A DNA stretch of 30,691 nt, taken from the NCBI GenBank assembly GCA_051859825.1, contig JBHYFA010000027.1:1-30691 (forward strand). The letters run 5' to 3'. Position numbers and translations under genes: made by a program. Below are positions 1 to 9,167 of the stretch, piece by piece. The notes under the pieces were generated by a model, which was not told the DNA's origin, did no database searches, and saw only the letters and a list, made by a program, of their open reading frames with translations. Origin of the DNA: CSBr16-58 sp051859825. GTDB taxonomy: Bacteria; Bacteroidota; Bacteroidia; Flavobacteriales; Schleiferiaceae. The stretch's first letter is position 1; the number at the start of each line of letters is the position of its first letter.

Positions 1-3000
1 CCGATGCGTAGTAGTTGAAGTTCGCCTCAATGGGTCCGAAGTCCACAATGGCATTGGTACCATTACCGGCCACAAAGCGGTCGTTGCCCAATAGATCTTG
101 GGTAATGGTGTCGGGCAAGGTCAGGTTATTTCCGGCGTCAATGGCTGCCGAGCCGCAGAGGAGGTTCCAGTCCGATTGCGCCATTTCCAGTGAATCTGCA
201 GAGGAGGAGGGACGTCCAACAAAAGTCGTTGGCTGATTAAATCTTACGTAGTTAAGGGTGTCCGTTCCCGCATTGTTGGTGTCGATGTCGACGATGAGAT
301 TTCCAAATCCTCGTCCGGTATAACCGCCCTGTACGGCAGAGGTGTCAACGCTGATAGCCGTTCCAGTGGTTGATGTCGCGATTTGTGAGCTGTTACCCCA
401 AACGATGCTGTTGCGAACATCTCCTCTAAAATTGATGAAAACACCACCGCCATTGCGGTTGGCGGAATTTCTGCTGACGTTGGTATTTATGGTATGACCG
501 CCAAAATTGTGATACACACCACCCCCATCTTGTCCAGCGTGGTTGTTGTAAATATTGGTGTTGATGAGTTCGCCACCGGGGCCATTGCCTAAAGCGAGAA
601 ATGCCCCACCACCATTGGTATTTGCGCTGTTGTTATAAATGCGACTGTTGATGACCGGGCCGCCGTTTGGACGAATGTTTACACCGCCACCGTTACCGGA
701 GGTGTTGTTAAAAATGTCGCAGTCATAAATCAATCCTCCGTTTCTAATTTGAGCTCCGCCACCGGCTGCACCGCTACAACCGGTGATGATGCTGTGATTG
801 ACCGATGCGTCGGCTTCAACGAGTACACCCCCACCATTTGGTGATGTGGTGTTTTGGATAATGGAGTGCTCAATTCTTGAAGTGCCTTCTAAAAATGCGC
901 CACCGCCCTGTGAGGCTTGCCCACCGTTAATGGTGCTGTTTTTTACCAAACCGTTGTCCCAGCCATAGATACTACCTCCTCTGAGCGAAGAGGTGTTGTT
1001 GTTGAACGTACACGAATCAATAACCCCATTTTCTCCAACCCACACGGCGCCACCTCTTCTGGCGCTGTTGTTTGAAAACGTACAATTTACAACGGTTGCG
1101 CTTCTTAAATTCATCGCACCGCCTGTCCCTTCCGACATGCTACCGGATACCCCAGTAAAGTTAGGTGCATGATTGTTGGTGAAGACGCAATGCTCATACC
1201 TAAAGCTGCTGGCTAAGGTTAAGTTGTACGCAGCGCCACCCAACACTGCACTGTTGTTGTTGAATGTACAGTACCGTATTCTGGCGGCATTATTAGAACC
1301 TTCAATGGAAATGGCGCCTCCCCAGCCGTAACCTTCCACTTGATTGCTTTCAAAAACACAACTGTCGACGATGACATCTTCGAGTTCTAACTGCAAAGCC
1401 CCACCACCGGTACCACTGCGGTTGTTTTCAAAATAACAATGCCGAAATGTAGCGTTTCGAGCCAGAGCCGCTCCGCCGTAATTATTCGCGCGGTTGCCTA
1501 TAAACGAAGTGTATTCAACAAGGGCGCCGTTGGCAAACATTCCGCCGCCTTTATATTCGCTGTAGTTTTTGTAAACGACGGAATTGCGCAAAACACCTCC
1601 GGGTCGCATAACCACACCCGCTCCTTCTGCATTAAATCCAATGCCTTGGGCGTCGCGAATAACAAACCCATCAATCATGGCGTAGCCGGCAGTGTTTTGA
1701 ATAATGACATAAAACGTATTGTCCGTGGAATCGCCTACGACACCAATGTCGCCACTGAGTACCGTTTGGTTGGCGCCGTTAAGACCATAATCGCTGCGCT
1801 GTGCGGTATCGGTTTCGTTTCCTTCAAATCCACCAATCAATTCAATTCCCGTGCGAAGGAAGAAGTTGTCGCTGCGAAGGTTTCCCGGTTTGTAAACGCC
1901 TTTAGCCACCCATACCTGTCCGCCACCGCCCGATGCCAGTCCGTCGATACCGGATTGAAGTTGAGAGGCGCTGTAAGCCGAGCTCCAACTGTTGCCGTTT
2001 TGGGCACCTGCACCGGTAATGGTTACGTATTTTCTGTAGTAAAGCGAAATCTGCAATACGCTGTCACAACCGTTTGATGTCGTTGTGGTGTGGTAGTATG
2101 TGCCCGGCGTACTGATATTGGTGCCAAAGAAGTTAAAGCTTGTTCCCTGACTGATAAATACATTGCCAAGATCCGTGGTGTCGCCACCGTCTTCGCTGAG
2201 AATGAGTTTTAGCACGGTGCTGTCGGCCAAAATGAAAAAGTAATCACCGGCAGAGTCGAGCTGACTGCCTAGAAACGAAAAGCTGCTTCCGGAGCAAAAC
2301 GATTCATTGAGAACGCTGTCAACATCCAATAGAGTGATGTTTTGTTTGATGATGGAATCACAGCCGCTGGAACTTTGTTCGGTAAAACTATATGTACCCG
2401 TGCTGTCGATGGGGATTTGAAAAAAGGTAGCGTTTTGTCCTTCAAATACCGTGGTGTCTGCCAACTGAACGGTGTCCACGGGAGCCACATCAAGCGTGAG
2501 TTGGAGAATGCTGTCGCAGCCGGAAGGGCTTGGCGTGGTCAGGATATACGTGCCGGTTGACGTGAAGGTTTGTCCACGGAAGCTAAAGACATCGCCTTCG
2601 CAAATCTGCTCTTGGAAAAAGGCGGAGTCGGCAATAAGTACATTCACCACCAACTGAATGATGGAATCGCAGTTGCCTGAGCCGGGGATGGTGTCGTTGT
2701 AAACGCCACTGCTGGTGATGATTTGACTTCCAAGTACGATGGTGTCGCCCGGACAAATGGTGACGGAGTCGCTTAAAGCTGGTGTGTATTCAAAGGCGCC
2801 TAAGTCGGGCTGTGCGGATCCATCGCCATTACCATCGACAAAGCGGAGGTTGCCTGCAAAATCAGCATTAAAACCGGCGGGAACGAGCGTGCTATCACCA
2901 CCATCAATCAGGGCCGATTCGCAGGTGATGTTCCAGTCTGCCGTGAGAGGGGCGGCCGGATTGCTTGGGTCAAGGCCGAAGGTCGCGGTTGGGCTTACAA

Positions 3001-4186
3001 AGTTGGGGTACAATACTGCGGGATCGGTTCCCGAGTTTTGATTGGAAATGATGATTACGCCTGAGCCGAGTCCACCGGCCGGAATGTTATGTCCCGGTTG
3101 CATCGCCGAGTGTTCGATGGCAATACCGCTTCCCAGATAGCGAAACTGGTGACTATTTCCCCATAGCACGGAGTTTTGCACCAAACCCGTACCGGATCTA
3201 TACACGCCACCGCCATTATTTTGACCGCCTTGATTGCGCACGATGGTTGTATTGATGATGTTTCCACCGGTGATATGGAAGCCTCCACCGGTTATGGTGG
3301 CTCGGTTGTTTGCCGCAATGGAATTGACCACATCGCCTTGGTTATGGACATACGCGCCACCACCTCTTACGGCGAAATTCCCGATAAAACGGCTGTTGTA
3401 AACCTGTCCGCCTCCGCGTAAATGTGCGCCACCACCTTCGGAGTTGCAGGTATTGTTGAAGAATAAACAATTTTCGGCAATGGGCTCTACGTTGCTCGAT
3501 AAGTTGAAATGCGAGAAATACACGCCACCTCCTTGGTCATCACAATGATTTTCTTTTATGACACAATGGTACATCTCGTTATTGCTGCGGATGAAAACGC
3601 CTCCTCCGGCGGCTTGGCCGTAATTGTTTTTGATCACGCATTGCGAAACGACTGTTCCGTTATTAATGTGTATTCCACCACCACTTCTGTCGTTGAAGTT
3701 ACCGCCATTGGCCACACCGTCGCGAATGCTAAAGCCATCTATGCGGGCATTGGTAATGCCGGATGGCCCCCATATCACATGAAAGGCGTTGTCGGTGCTG
3801 TCACCGGGAACACCAATATCACCACTGAGAATGGTTTCGTTGCTGCCGCCATCGCCAAAGTCGCTGCGTTGCGCAGTGTCGGTTTCTGTACCGGAAAATC
3901 CCCCGTAAAGATGCACGTCAGAGCGCAGGGTAAAAGCCGTTCTCCGAGTAATCGTGCTGTTGTCGTAGGTTTCTGTGGGAAGATAGGTTCCAGCGGCAAT
4001 CCATACTTCTCCGCCGTTTGTTAAACCATTGATGGCATTTTGAATTTGATTTCCTGGGCGCGCATTACTCCACGAAGACCCATCGGCGGAGCCATTTCCG
4101 CTAGGCGTGACATACACGCGATTTTGCGCGTTGAGTTGGAAGCACACCAATATTGGTAAGAGCGTAAGGAATAGTGCGTGTTTCAT
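1..4186 (-). CDS. Giant secreted beta-helix adhesin-like protein (3' end beyond left edge)
   Basis: The frame is open for 1395 codons from ATG at 4186 to the left edge without a stop, so the gene is partial. Residues 1-21 form a signal peptide (MKHALFLTLLPILVCFQLNA). Residues about 25-410 are Asn/Gly-rich repeats of the right-handed parallel beta-helix type (GGGVYF, NNTCNSEGGG), ending at about 415-465 in a choice-of-anchor-Q-like segment (ALIDGGDSTLVPAG, DLGAFEY). Residues about 466-707 hold five short Ig/HYR-like modules marked by TGTY and GCDSI strings. From about 709 a second beta-helix plus anchor-Q-like block begins (RKYVTITGAGAQNG) that copies the first. Such proteins are usually secreted through T9SS and cell-surface attached; the C-terminal sorting domain would lie outside the window. 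Adhesion is an inference from architecture. A TAGTTTTG box (4191-4198) lies just before the start, too close to be sure it is the promoter. Confidence 0.85.
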   Translation of the reverse strand, partial: MKHALFLTLLPILVCFQLNAQNRVYVTPSGNGSADGSSWSNARPGNQIQNAINGLTNGGEVWIAAGTYLPTETYDNSTITRRTAFTLRSDVHLYGGFSGTETDTAQRSDFGDGGSNETILSGDIGVPGDSTDNAFHVIWGPSGITNARIDGFSIRDGVANGGNFNDRSGGGIHINNGTVVSQCVIKNNYGQAAGGGVFIRSNNEMYHCVIKENHCDDQGGGVYFSHFNLSSNVEPIAENCLFFNNTCNSEGGGAHLRGGGQVYNSRFIGNFAVRGGGAYVHNQGDVVNSIAANNRATITGGGFHITGGNIINTTIVRNQGGQNNGGGVYRSGTGLVQNSVLWGNSHQFRYLGSGIAIEHSAMQPGHNIPAGGLGSGVIIISNQNSGTDPAVLYPNFVSPTATFGLDPSNPAAPLTADWNITCESALIDGGDSTLVPAGFNADFAGNLRFVDGNGDGSAQPDLGAFEYTPALSDSVTICPGDTIVLGSQIITSSGVYNDTIPGSGNCDSIIQLVVNVLIADSAFFQEQICEGDVFSFRGQTFTSTGTYILTTPSPSGCDSILQLTLDVAPVDTVQLADTTVFEGQNATFFQIPIDSTGTYSFTEQSSSGCDSIIKQNITLLDVDSVLNESFCSGSSFSFLGSQLDSAGDYFFILADSTVLKLILSEDGGDTTDLGNVFISQGTSFNFFGTNISTPGTYYHTTTTSNGCDSVLQISLYYRKYVTITGAGAQNGNSWSSAYSASQLQSGIDGLASGGGGQVWVAKGVYKPGNLRSDNFFLRTGIELIGGFEGNETDTAQRSDYGLNGANQTVLSGDIGVVGDSTDNTFYVIIQNTAGYAMIDGFVIRDAQGIGFNAEGAGVVMRPGGVLRNSVVYKNYSEYKGGGMFANGALVEYTSFIGNRANNYGGAALARNATFRHCYFENNRSGTGGGALQLELEDVIVDSCVFESNQVEGYGWGGAISIEGSNNAARIRYCTFNNNSAVLGGAAYNLTLASSFRYEHCVFTNNHAPNFTGVSGSMSEGTGGAMNLRSATVVNCTFSNNSARRGGAVWVGENGVIDSCTFNNNTSSLRGGSIYGWDNGLVKNSTINGGQASQGGGAFLEGTSRIEHSIIQNTTSPNGGGVLVEADASVNHSIITGCSGAAGGGAQIRNGGLIYDCDIFNNTSGNGGGVNIRPNGGPVINSRIYNNSANTNGGGAFLALGNGPGGELINTNIYNNHAGQDGGGVYHNFGGHTINTNVSRNSANRNGGGVFINFRGDVRNSIVWGNSSQIATSTTGTAISVDTSAVQGGYTGRGFGNLIVDIDTNNAGTDTLNYVRFNQPTTFVGRPSSSADSLEMAQSDWNLLCGSAAIDAGNNLTLPDTITQDLLGNDRFVAGNGTNAIVDFGPIEANFNYYAS

Positions 4187-4255
4187 TTTGCAAAACTATT
4201 TCCAAATGTGTTATTAGTGTGTGAAAGTTGGTGAAGTATGGTTTTGGTTTATATC

Positions 4256-4282
4256 AAAAAAAACCCGGCTTTTGCCGGGTTT
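4256..4282 (-). terminator. Intrinsic terminator on the minus strand
   Basis: Read on the minus strand, AAACCCGGC, loop AAAA, GCCGGGTTT form a 9-bp stem followed by a run of T. It lies just downstream of the truncated gene at 4301-4465 and upstream of the adhesin, so it would separate the adhesin from transcripts coming from the AsmA-like gene. Confidence 0.85.
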
Positions 4283-4300
4283 AGTTTCAAAACAGAATTT

Positions 4301-4465
4301 TTATTTATTCGAACTCATTTTCTTTTTCACGCCATAGGCTGCGCCAGCGGCGAGTAGTGCGAATATGAGCGCTCCAACCATCAACCAGCCGGAATTGAGA
4401 TTTTGTTGCTGGGTGAATGTTCCAGAGCCAGAACTATTTGTAAATTTATAGGGAGAAAACAAAGA
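4301..4465 (-). pseudogene. C-terminal remnant of a small membrane protein, cut at a palindromic element
   Basis: The frame is open for 54 codons between an in-frame TAG (4466-4468) and TAA (4301-4303). It has a Ser/Thr/Gln-rich stretch (TNSSGSGTFTQQQ), one hydrophobic segment (LMVGALIFALLAAGAAYG) and a basic tail (VKKKMSSNK), the shape of a C-terminal membrane anchor. The only in-frame ATG is at 4381 and would give 26 residues beginning at the membrane segment; a TTG at 4462 is possible but has no evident ribosome site. The frame closes a few bases from the edge of the repeat at 4474-4601, so the natural reading is a gene whose 5' part was lost when the repeat arrived. It keeps its own terminator (4256-4282). 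It could still be a real small protein using the ATG at 4381. Function unknown. Confidence 0.5.
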
Positions 4466-4473
4466 CTATTTAG

Positions 4474-4601
4474 TGTCTGTCTATAAAGTCCGATAGCTTC
4501 GTTATGCTCAATTGAAAATCCAGTCATCCCGACAAGTCTTTGTCGGGATGACCTGATTTTCGGATGAGCATAACGCCGTCATCGGACTTTATAGACAGAC
4601 A
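4474..4601. repeat. Palindromic MITE-like element A (type I/I arms)
   Basis: A 128-bp imperfect palindrome. It begins TGTCTGTCTATAAAGTC (4474-4490) and ends in the exact reverse complement (4585-4601); the arms stay similar inward (CCGAT, GTTATGCTCA). The centre (4523-4552) is a 13-bp perfect stem, GTCATCCCGACAA, with a 4-nt loop. The flanks are CTATTTAG (left) and TTATTTAG (right), a possible 8-bp target duplication with one mismatch. Related copies lie at 18561-18714, 19376-19517 and 19526-19580. There is no coding capacity and no transposase nearby, so it looks non-autonomous. Confidence 0.8.
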
Positions 4602-4614
4602 TTATTTAGCTCAC

Positions 4615-6195
4615 TTACTCCTCAACAATCTCCTTCGCTTCCCTCTCTCCCAGTACGGACATAAAGCCGGTTTGTAACGACTTCCACCAGTAATTGAACA
4701 TGGACCTTCGCGTGTCACGCTCAAAGCTAATGGCTCCAATGCGGTGCTGCCCACGCCTATTGGGGTTTGAGGAACTTAGTATTAAATTGGTTAAGGTGTT
4801 TTTCAGGAAAAGCTGGACTTTTTTACTGTTGTCATCCCACTCCAACTTTACATCATTATAACGGAATATTAATTCACCATTGGATTGATTTCGCGTGCCA
4901 CCAAAAGTGAAATACACAACTTCCGATGTGCCACGAGCAATTTTGAGATTTGCTAAGGGCGTGAGAATGCTGTTTAATTCCTGCAAATCCATTGACCCTA
5001 GTCTTCCACGGGCTAGAAAATTACCATTTTTTGAAAGCAAATCATAACTCAGCTGAACGCTAAGTACTGCCTTGCCGTACAAACGCGCTTGGGCTTCAAG
5101 TATAAGCTGTTTATCCTCAGCATCAATGAGATCAGGTAAATTGGTCAACATTGAAATTCTGCCATCTAAATGAGTAAACTTCACCTTCCCGGGTGTTTCC
5201 ATTCCTTGGCCAAGTTCATCGTATTCAATACGGCCGTCCTTGAGAATTACCTGTTCGATGTAAATGGGAATATCCCACTCCATGAGCTTATCAACGAGAA
5301 TGGCCACAAAACGATCGTTGGGAATCTCGTAGTTTTTATCGCGATAGGCTAACAGCTTTGAGCTAAAAATCGTAATGCTTTCGGCCTTTAATGTGTCGTT
5401 ATCCGCAAAATTGGTTTTACTAATACTTAGAGAGTCAGCGGTAAACACAATGTGATCGGTTTGCACACCGCGTTTTCTGGCAAAGGTTTTCCTGTCGTAT
5501 TTTGGTTCAAATACCAATCCTCTAGTATGCAAAGCTCCTTGCTTTCCGTCGAAAATGAGTTCTTCAAGACGTATTTGGTGAAATCCATCGCTCAACGCAC
5601 TTTCTATTTGGGTAATACTACCCTTGGCTTTGCGCAGTATGTCATTGGCGAAATGGAAAGGAAGACTAGAATCAAAGGCAAAATCGCTGATTGTAAACGA
5701 AGCCACCGCAGAGAGTTTTTCAGAGGATTGAACGTCTTCGTACACCACTTCAGCCTCTAGTAATTCAATGCTTTCTATGCTCAAGTTCAGGTTATTTACC
5801 TGCTCTTTTTCTTTGATGGTGGCGAGATTGGAGTATCGGATTTTGGGATTCTCAATTTTCACACGTTTCAATGGCAAGCTCTTCTCAAGCAATAAGGCGG
5901 AGGTGCTTTTCCAACTTAATGTGATCAACGGAAAAATCAGGGCTGCTGTCGTATCGCCGTCTTGAATAACGTAAAGCGAATAATCGCGAAGCACTACTCT
6001 TTTGCGAACGAGATCAAAATCTGTGGTTCCGGGATTATATATGACCTCCGACTCCCATGTATCAGTGGCAATCATTTCCATTTGGTTCTGGAAAATATCC
6101 ACCGCCATATCCTCAGCGTAGAATTTCCAAAAAACGTACATTGCAGTACCTGCTATTAGAAGGAAAATGAAAATAGTTCGTACAAATGGACGCAT
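4615..6195 (-). CDS. AsmA-like envelope protein, membrane-anchored
   Basis: 526 residues. One N-terminal membrane helix at about 6-24 (TIFIFLLIAGTAMYVFW) is followed by a long beta-rich periplasmic region without catalytic motifs. It resembles AsmA/DUF748-type proteins, which form elongated beta structures in the cell envelope and in some cases move lipids between membranes. Supporting strings are KIENPKIRYSN, ILKDGRIEYDELGQ and RLGSMDLQELNSILTPLANL, the last typical of the C-terminal AsmA region. The terminal part (RRSMFNYWWKSLQTGF) is of a kind I associate with Bacteroidota members. It lies 54 bp downstream of the M1 peptidase gene on the same strand and could be co-transcribed. Its TAA is 13 bp from repeat element A. 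The family call is moderately sure; the substrate is unknown. Confidence 0.65.
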   Translation of the reverse strand: MRPFVRTIFIFLLIAGTAMYVFWKFYAEDMAVDIFQNQMEMIATDTWESEVIYNPGTTDFDLVRKRVVLRDYSLYVIQDGDTTAALIFPLITLSWKSTSALLLEKSLPLKRVKIENPKIRYSNLATIKEKEQVNNLNLSIESIELLEAEVVYEDVQSSEKLSAVASFTISDFAFDSSLPFHFANDILRKAKGSITQIESALSDGFHQIRLEELIFDGKQGALHTRGLVFEPKYDRKTFARKRGVQTDHIVFTADSLSISKTNFADNDTLKAESITIFSSKLLAYRDKNYEIPNDRFVAILVDKLMEWDIPIYIEQVILKDGRIEYDELGQGMETPGKVKFTHLDGRISMLTNLPDLIDAEDKQLILEAQARLYGKAVLSVQLSYDLLSKNGNFLARGRLGSMDLQELNSILTPLANLKIARGTSEVVYFTFGGTRNQSNGELIFRYNDVKLEWDDNSKKVQLFLKNTLTNLILSSSNPNRRGQHRIGAISFERDTRRSMFNYWWKSLQTGFMSVLGEREAKEIVEE

Positions 6196-6249
6196 GGGAT
6201 AAGGTATAATTCCATGTGGTAAAGATATCGTTTTATTCCTGAATTATCT

Positions 6250-8583
6250 TTACTGCCCCATAATCTCCTCTGCCTTTCTCACTCGTTGCATAGGATTTTC
6301 ACTCGGTCTTCTGCCGTAGCGACCTGTTCCTTGGCTCTTGAATAATTCAAAGCGGGTGGGCTCCATGCGGGGTGGCCAGTAGTTGTTGTTGCGATCTACA
6401 TCGGCGGTTTCTAGGAAGGGATCGAGGATGATGCCGGTAACTTCTTTTTCAAACCAATACACCTTGGTGGCAATGGTATCGCCCTTGCGCCAAATTTCGG
6501 CGGGAATATGCTCTACCTTACGACTCCCATCTTCAAAAGTAAATTCTAGGATAACCGGCATGGGCAATCCACCTATCATGCGCACGTGAATCTCGTAGAA
6601 GTTGAGGTCAGAATTGAGCAATCGACGCTCATCTTCGTCGAGCATGGACAGGTAGCGCTGGTATTCTATGCGATCGAGGGCATTTACCTTAAAACGCTCG
6701 GGGTTGTTATAGAAATCGCGGGTTTCGGGATCGGTATCCACAACCGTTTTACCACGCATTTCCTGATTGCGGTCGAAAGTTACACCTCGATTTTCTCTCT
6801 CGGCTGCCGCGCGCTCCAGAGGTCGCTCCACATCAGGGTCTTTGGTGTTGACGCGATACCAACGCACATCATGTAAGCCTAAATCACAATAATCGGTAGA
6901 GTAAAACCAACCCCGCCAAAACCAGTCTAAATCCACCGCAGAGGCGTCTTCCATCGTACGGAAGAAGTCGGCCGGCGTAGGATGCTTAAATGCCCAGCGG
7001 CGCGCATATTCTTTGAAGGCATAGTCGAAAAGCTCCCGGCCCATGATGGTTTCACGCAGAATGTTGAGCGCCGTGGCGGCCTTTCCGTAGGCGTTGTTGC
7101 CAAACTGCAAAATGCTCTCACTATTGGTCATAATGGGTACCATCCCGTACGGGTCGCCTCGCATATAATCCACAATTTTGTGTGCCGGCCCACGACGAGA
7201 GGGGTAGTCAACATCCCATTCCTGCTCGGTAATGAACTGCATAAAGGTATTCAAACCCTCGTCCATCCACGTCCATTGGCGCTCATCGCTATTGATAATC
7301 ATCGGGAAGAAGTTGTGACCCACCTCGTGGATAATCACCCCAATCATTCCGTACTTCGTGGCTTCCGAATAGGTTCCGTCGGGCTCAGGACGTCCACCAT
7401 TGAAGCAAATCATGGGGTATTCCATCCCAATCCATTTGGAATGCACGGAAATGGCCACCGGATAGGGATAGTCGATGGTGTGCTTGGAATACACTTTTAC
7501 GGTGTGGGCAACGACCTTGGTGGAATACCGCTCCCAAAGTGGATTTCCTTCTTTGGGGTAAAAACTCATACACAGCACATCTTTCCCGCCAGTAGGTTCG
7601 TTCATCCCGTCCCAAATAAATTTCCTTGAGGAAGCAAAGGCAAAGTCGCGTACGTTTTCCGCATGAAATACCCACGTCTTCTTTCCTGTTGCTCTACTTT
7701 TTTCGTTTTCCTCGGCCTCCTCTTGGGTGATGATGAGCACGGGAGTATCGCTTTTTCGGGCTTGAGCTAAACGATTGCGCTGCTCACGAGTAAGTACGGA
7801 AGATGCATTTTGCAATTCGCCGGTAGCCGCTACCACGTGGTCTGCCGGTACAGTAATCTTCACTTTGTAATTTCCGAAAGGCAGGGTGAATTCTCCCGTT
7901 CCCAAAAACTGTTTGTTTTGCCAACCCTCAACCTCGTTATATACGGCCATTCTTGGGAAAAACTGGGCAATGGTGTAGAGGTAATTGTCGTCTTCCTCAA
8001 AGTACTCGAACCCGGAACGACCTCCAATTTGCATACGGTCGTTGATGTTATACCACCATTTAATTTTAAACGAAAAGCGTGCGCCCGACTTCAAGGGTTG
8101 GGGCAAATCGATGCGCATCATGGTATGGTTGACAGTGTATGTAAGGTCTCTGCCGTTGGTTCCTTGCACAAAATCGAGTTTGAAGCCCCCGTCAAAATCG
8201 TTCATCATGCGTTGGAGCTGGGCGGTAGAAACGCGTTCGCCGAGGGAGTTCATTTCAATTTTCTTGGTCATGGAGTTCCGGGCTCGCATATTTTGATCGA
8301 GCTGCACCCAGAGGTAAGTAAGCTCGTCGGGGGAGTTGTTGAAATAGGTAATGGTTTGCTCACCGTAAATGCGTTGATTCTCATCATCGAGGGTGATGTC
8401 CATATCGTAATCGGCCCGCTGCTGGTAGTACTCATGCCCGGGAGCGCCTGATGCGGTTCGGTAATTATTGGGGGTGGGGAGTTCTTCGTAGAGTTGCTTA
8501 AATTTCGTGGCGCGATTTACCGGCAATTGAGCCATTGCAAACGAGGAAATCAAAGTCAAAGAAAGAAGATAGAAATTTCGCAT
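6250..8583 (-). CDS. Secreted M1-family zinc metallopeptidase
   Basis: 777 residues with a signal peptide (cleavage near AMAQ, residue 19). The M1 zinc site is complete: HEVGH at 419-423 and the third ligand Glu 19 residues after the last His (E442, in WMDEGLNTF). Before it lies GMEYPMICF, the variant exopeptidase motif of this group. Residues about 50-260 are the beta-sandwich N-domain; the region after about 450 is helical (FWRGWFYSTDYCDLG). M1 enzymes remove N-terminal residues from peptides; here that would happen in the periplasm or at the surface. The start overlaps the stop of the HupE/UreJ gene by one base, indicating translational coupling. Last gene of the DUF6702 / HupE / M1 group. 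Confidence 0.93.
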   Translation of the reverse strand: MRNFYLLSLTLISSFAMAQLPVNRATKFKQLYEELPTPNNYRTASGAPGHEYYQQRADYDMDITLDDENQRIYGEQTITYFNNSPDELTYLWVQLDQNMRARNSMTKKIEMNSLGERVSTAQLQRMMNDFDGGFKLDFVQGTNGRDLTYTVNHTMMRIDLPQPLKSGARFSFKIKWWYNINDRMQIGGRSGFEYFEEDDNYLYTIAQFFPRMAVYNEVEGWQNKQFLGTGEFTLPFGNYKVKITVPADHVVAATGELQNASSVLTREQRNRLAQARKSDTPVLIITQEEAEENEKSRATGKKTWVFHAENVRDFAFASSRKFIWDGMNEPTGGKDVLCMSFYPKEGNPLWERYSTKVVAHTVKVYSKHTIDYPYPVAISVHSKWIGMEYPMICFNGGRPEPDGTYSEATKYGMIGVIIHEVGHNFFPMIINSDERQWTWMDEGLNTFMQFITEQEWDVDYPSRRGPAHKIVDYMRGDPYGMVPIMTNSESILQFGNNAYGKAATALNILRETIMGRELFDYAFKEYARRWAFKHPTPADFFRTMEDASAVDLDWFWRGWFYSTDYCDLGLHDVRWYRVNTKDPDVERPLERAAAERENRGVTFDRNQEMRGKTVVDTDPETRDFYNNPERFKVNALDRIEYQRYLSMLDEDERRLLNSDLNFYEIHVRMIGGLPMPVILEFTFEDGSRKVEHIPAEIWRKGDTIATKVYWFEKEVTGIILDPFLETADVDRNNNYWPPRMEPTRFELFKSQGTGRYGRRPSENPMQRVRKAEEIMGQ

Positions 8584-9167
8584 TACAGGGGATAATTTTC
8601 GAATAATAATAAGAGTGCTACGCCACCGGCTGCTCCGGATAACACTAGATTCCAGCTGCGGGTTTGCATGTTTAAGAGTTTTATCAGAAGAAGTTGGACA
8701 ATCAGCAAAATCACTACGAAGACAATTTGCCCGAGTTCGATGCCCACGTTAAATGCCAGTAGAGGCATGAGGATGTCGGCGTCTTTGCCCATAAGTTCGG
8801 AGAAAAAATTGGAAAAGCCCATACCGTGGATGAGTCCGAAGATGCCTGCCAGGGCGTAGCGCCAAGTAAAACCTTTGGGTTCTTTGCGTTGGTTGGCTGC
8901 TAGGAGGTTTCCGAGTACGGTAAGCAGAATGGTTATGGGGATGAGAAATTCCACCCAATCGCCGGGAATCAGAGGGCCTTTAAGTCCGGTGATGAGCAGC
9001 GTAATCGAATGCCCAATGGTGAAGGCCGTTATGAGAATGAGCACCGGTTTCCACGAGCGGATGGTGTATAGTGCCAATAATGCCACGAGAAAAAGCATGT
9101 GGTCGAATCCTTCAATATCGAGGATGTGGCTCCAGCCGAGTTTGAGGTAGGCTTCAAATGTACTCAT
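8583..9167 (-). CDS. HupE/UreJ-family integral membrane protein
   Basis: 194 residues, almost entirely hydrophobic, with about six membrane segments. Family signatures are GFDHMLFLVALLAL near residue 20, FTIGHSITLLITGL near 50 and GLIHGMGFSNFFSEL near 115, with the His residues expected of metal-handling HupE/UreJ proteins. Classical HupE/UreJ proteins accompany hydrogenase or urease and are linked to nickel transport; here there is neither enzyme, so the substrate is open and could be the zinc or another metal needed by the M1 peptidase encoded next. It overlaps the preceding DUF6702 gene by 4 bp and the M1 gene by 1 bp, so the three form one tight operon. Confidence 0.88.
   Translation of the reverse strand: MSTFEAYLKLGWSHILDIEGFDHMLFLVALLALYTIRSWKPVLILITAFTIGHSITLLITGLKGPLIPGDWVEFLIPITILLTVLGNLLAANQRKEPKGFTWRYALAGIFGLIHGMGFSNFFSELMGKDADILMPLLAFNVGIELGQIVFVVILLIVQLLLIKLLNMQTRSWNLVLSGAAGGVALLLLFENYPL

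Noticed and set aside
1439..2077. Long plus-strand open frame of 212 codons
   Set aside because: It is the antisense of the beta-helix adhesin, whose own frame is open over the whole region with clear domain repeats.
3509..4024. Plus-strand open frame of 171 codons
   Set aside because: Antisense shadow of the adhesin N-terminal beta-helix; no recognisable protein features.
4474..4601. Simple transcription terminator for the AsmA-like gene
   Set aside because: The symmetry extends over the full 128 bp with conserved ends shared by distant copies, so it is a repeat element, although its core may also terminate transcription.
6982..8451. Plus-strand frames of 213-215 codons opposite the M1 peptidase
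   Set aside because: They mirror the M1 gene, whose zinc motif and length are complete.
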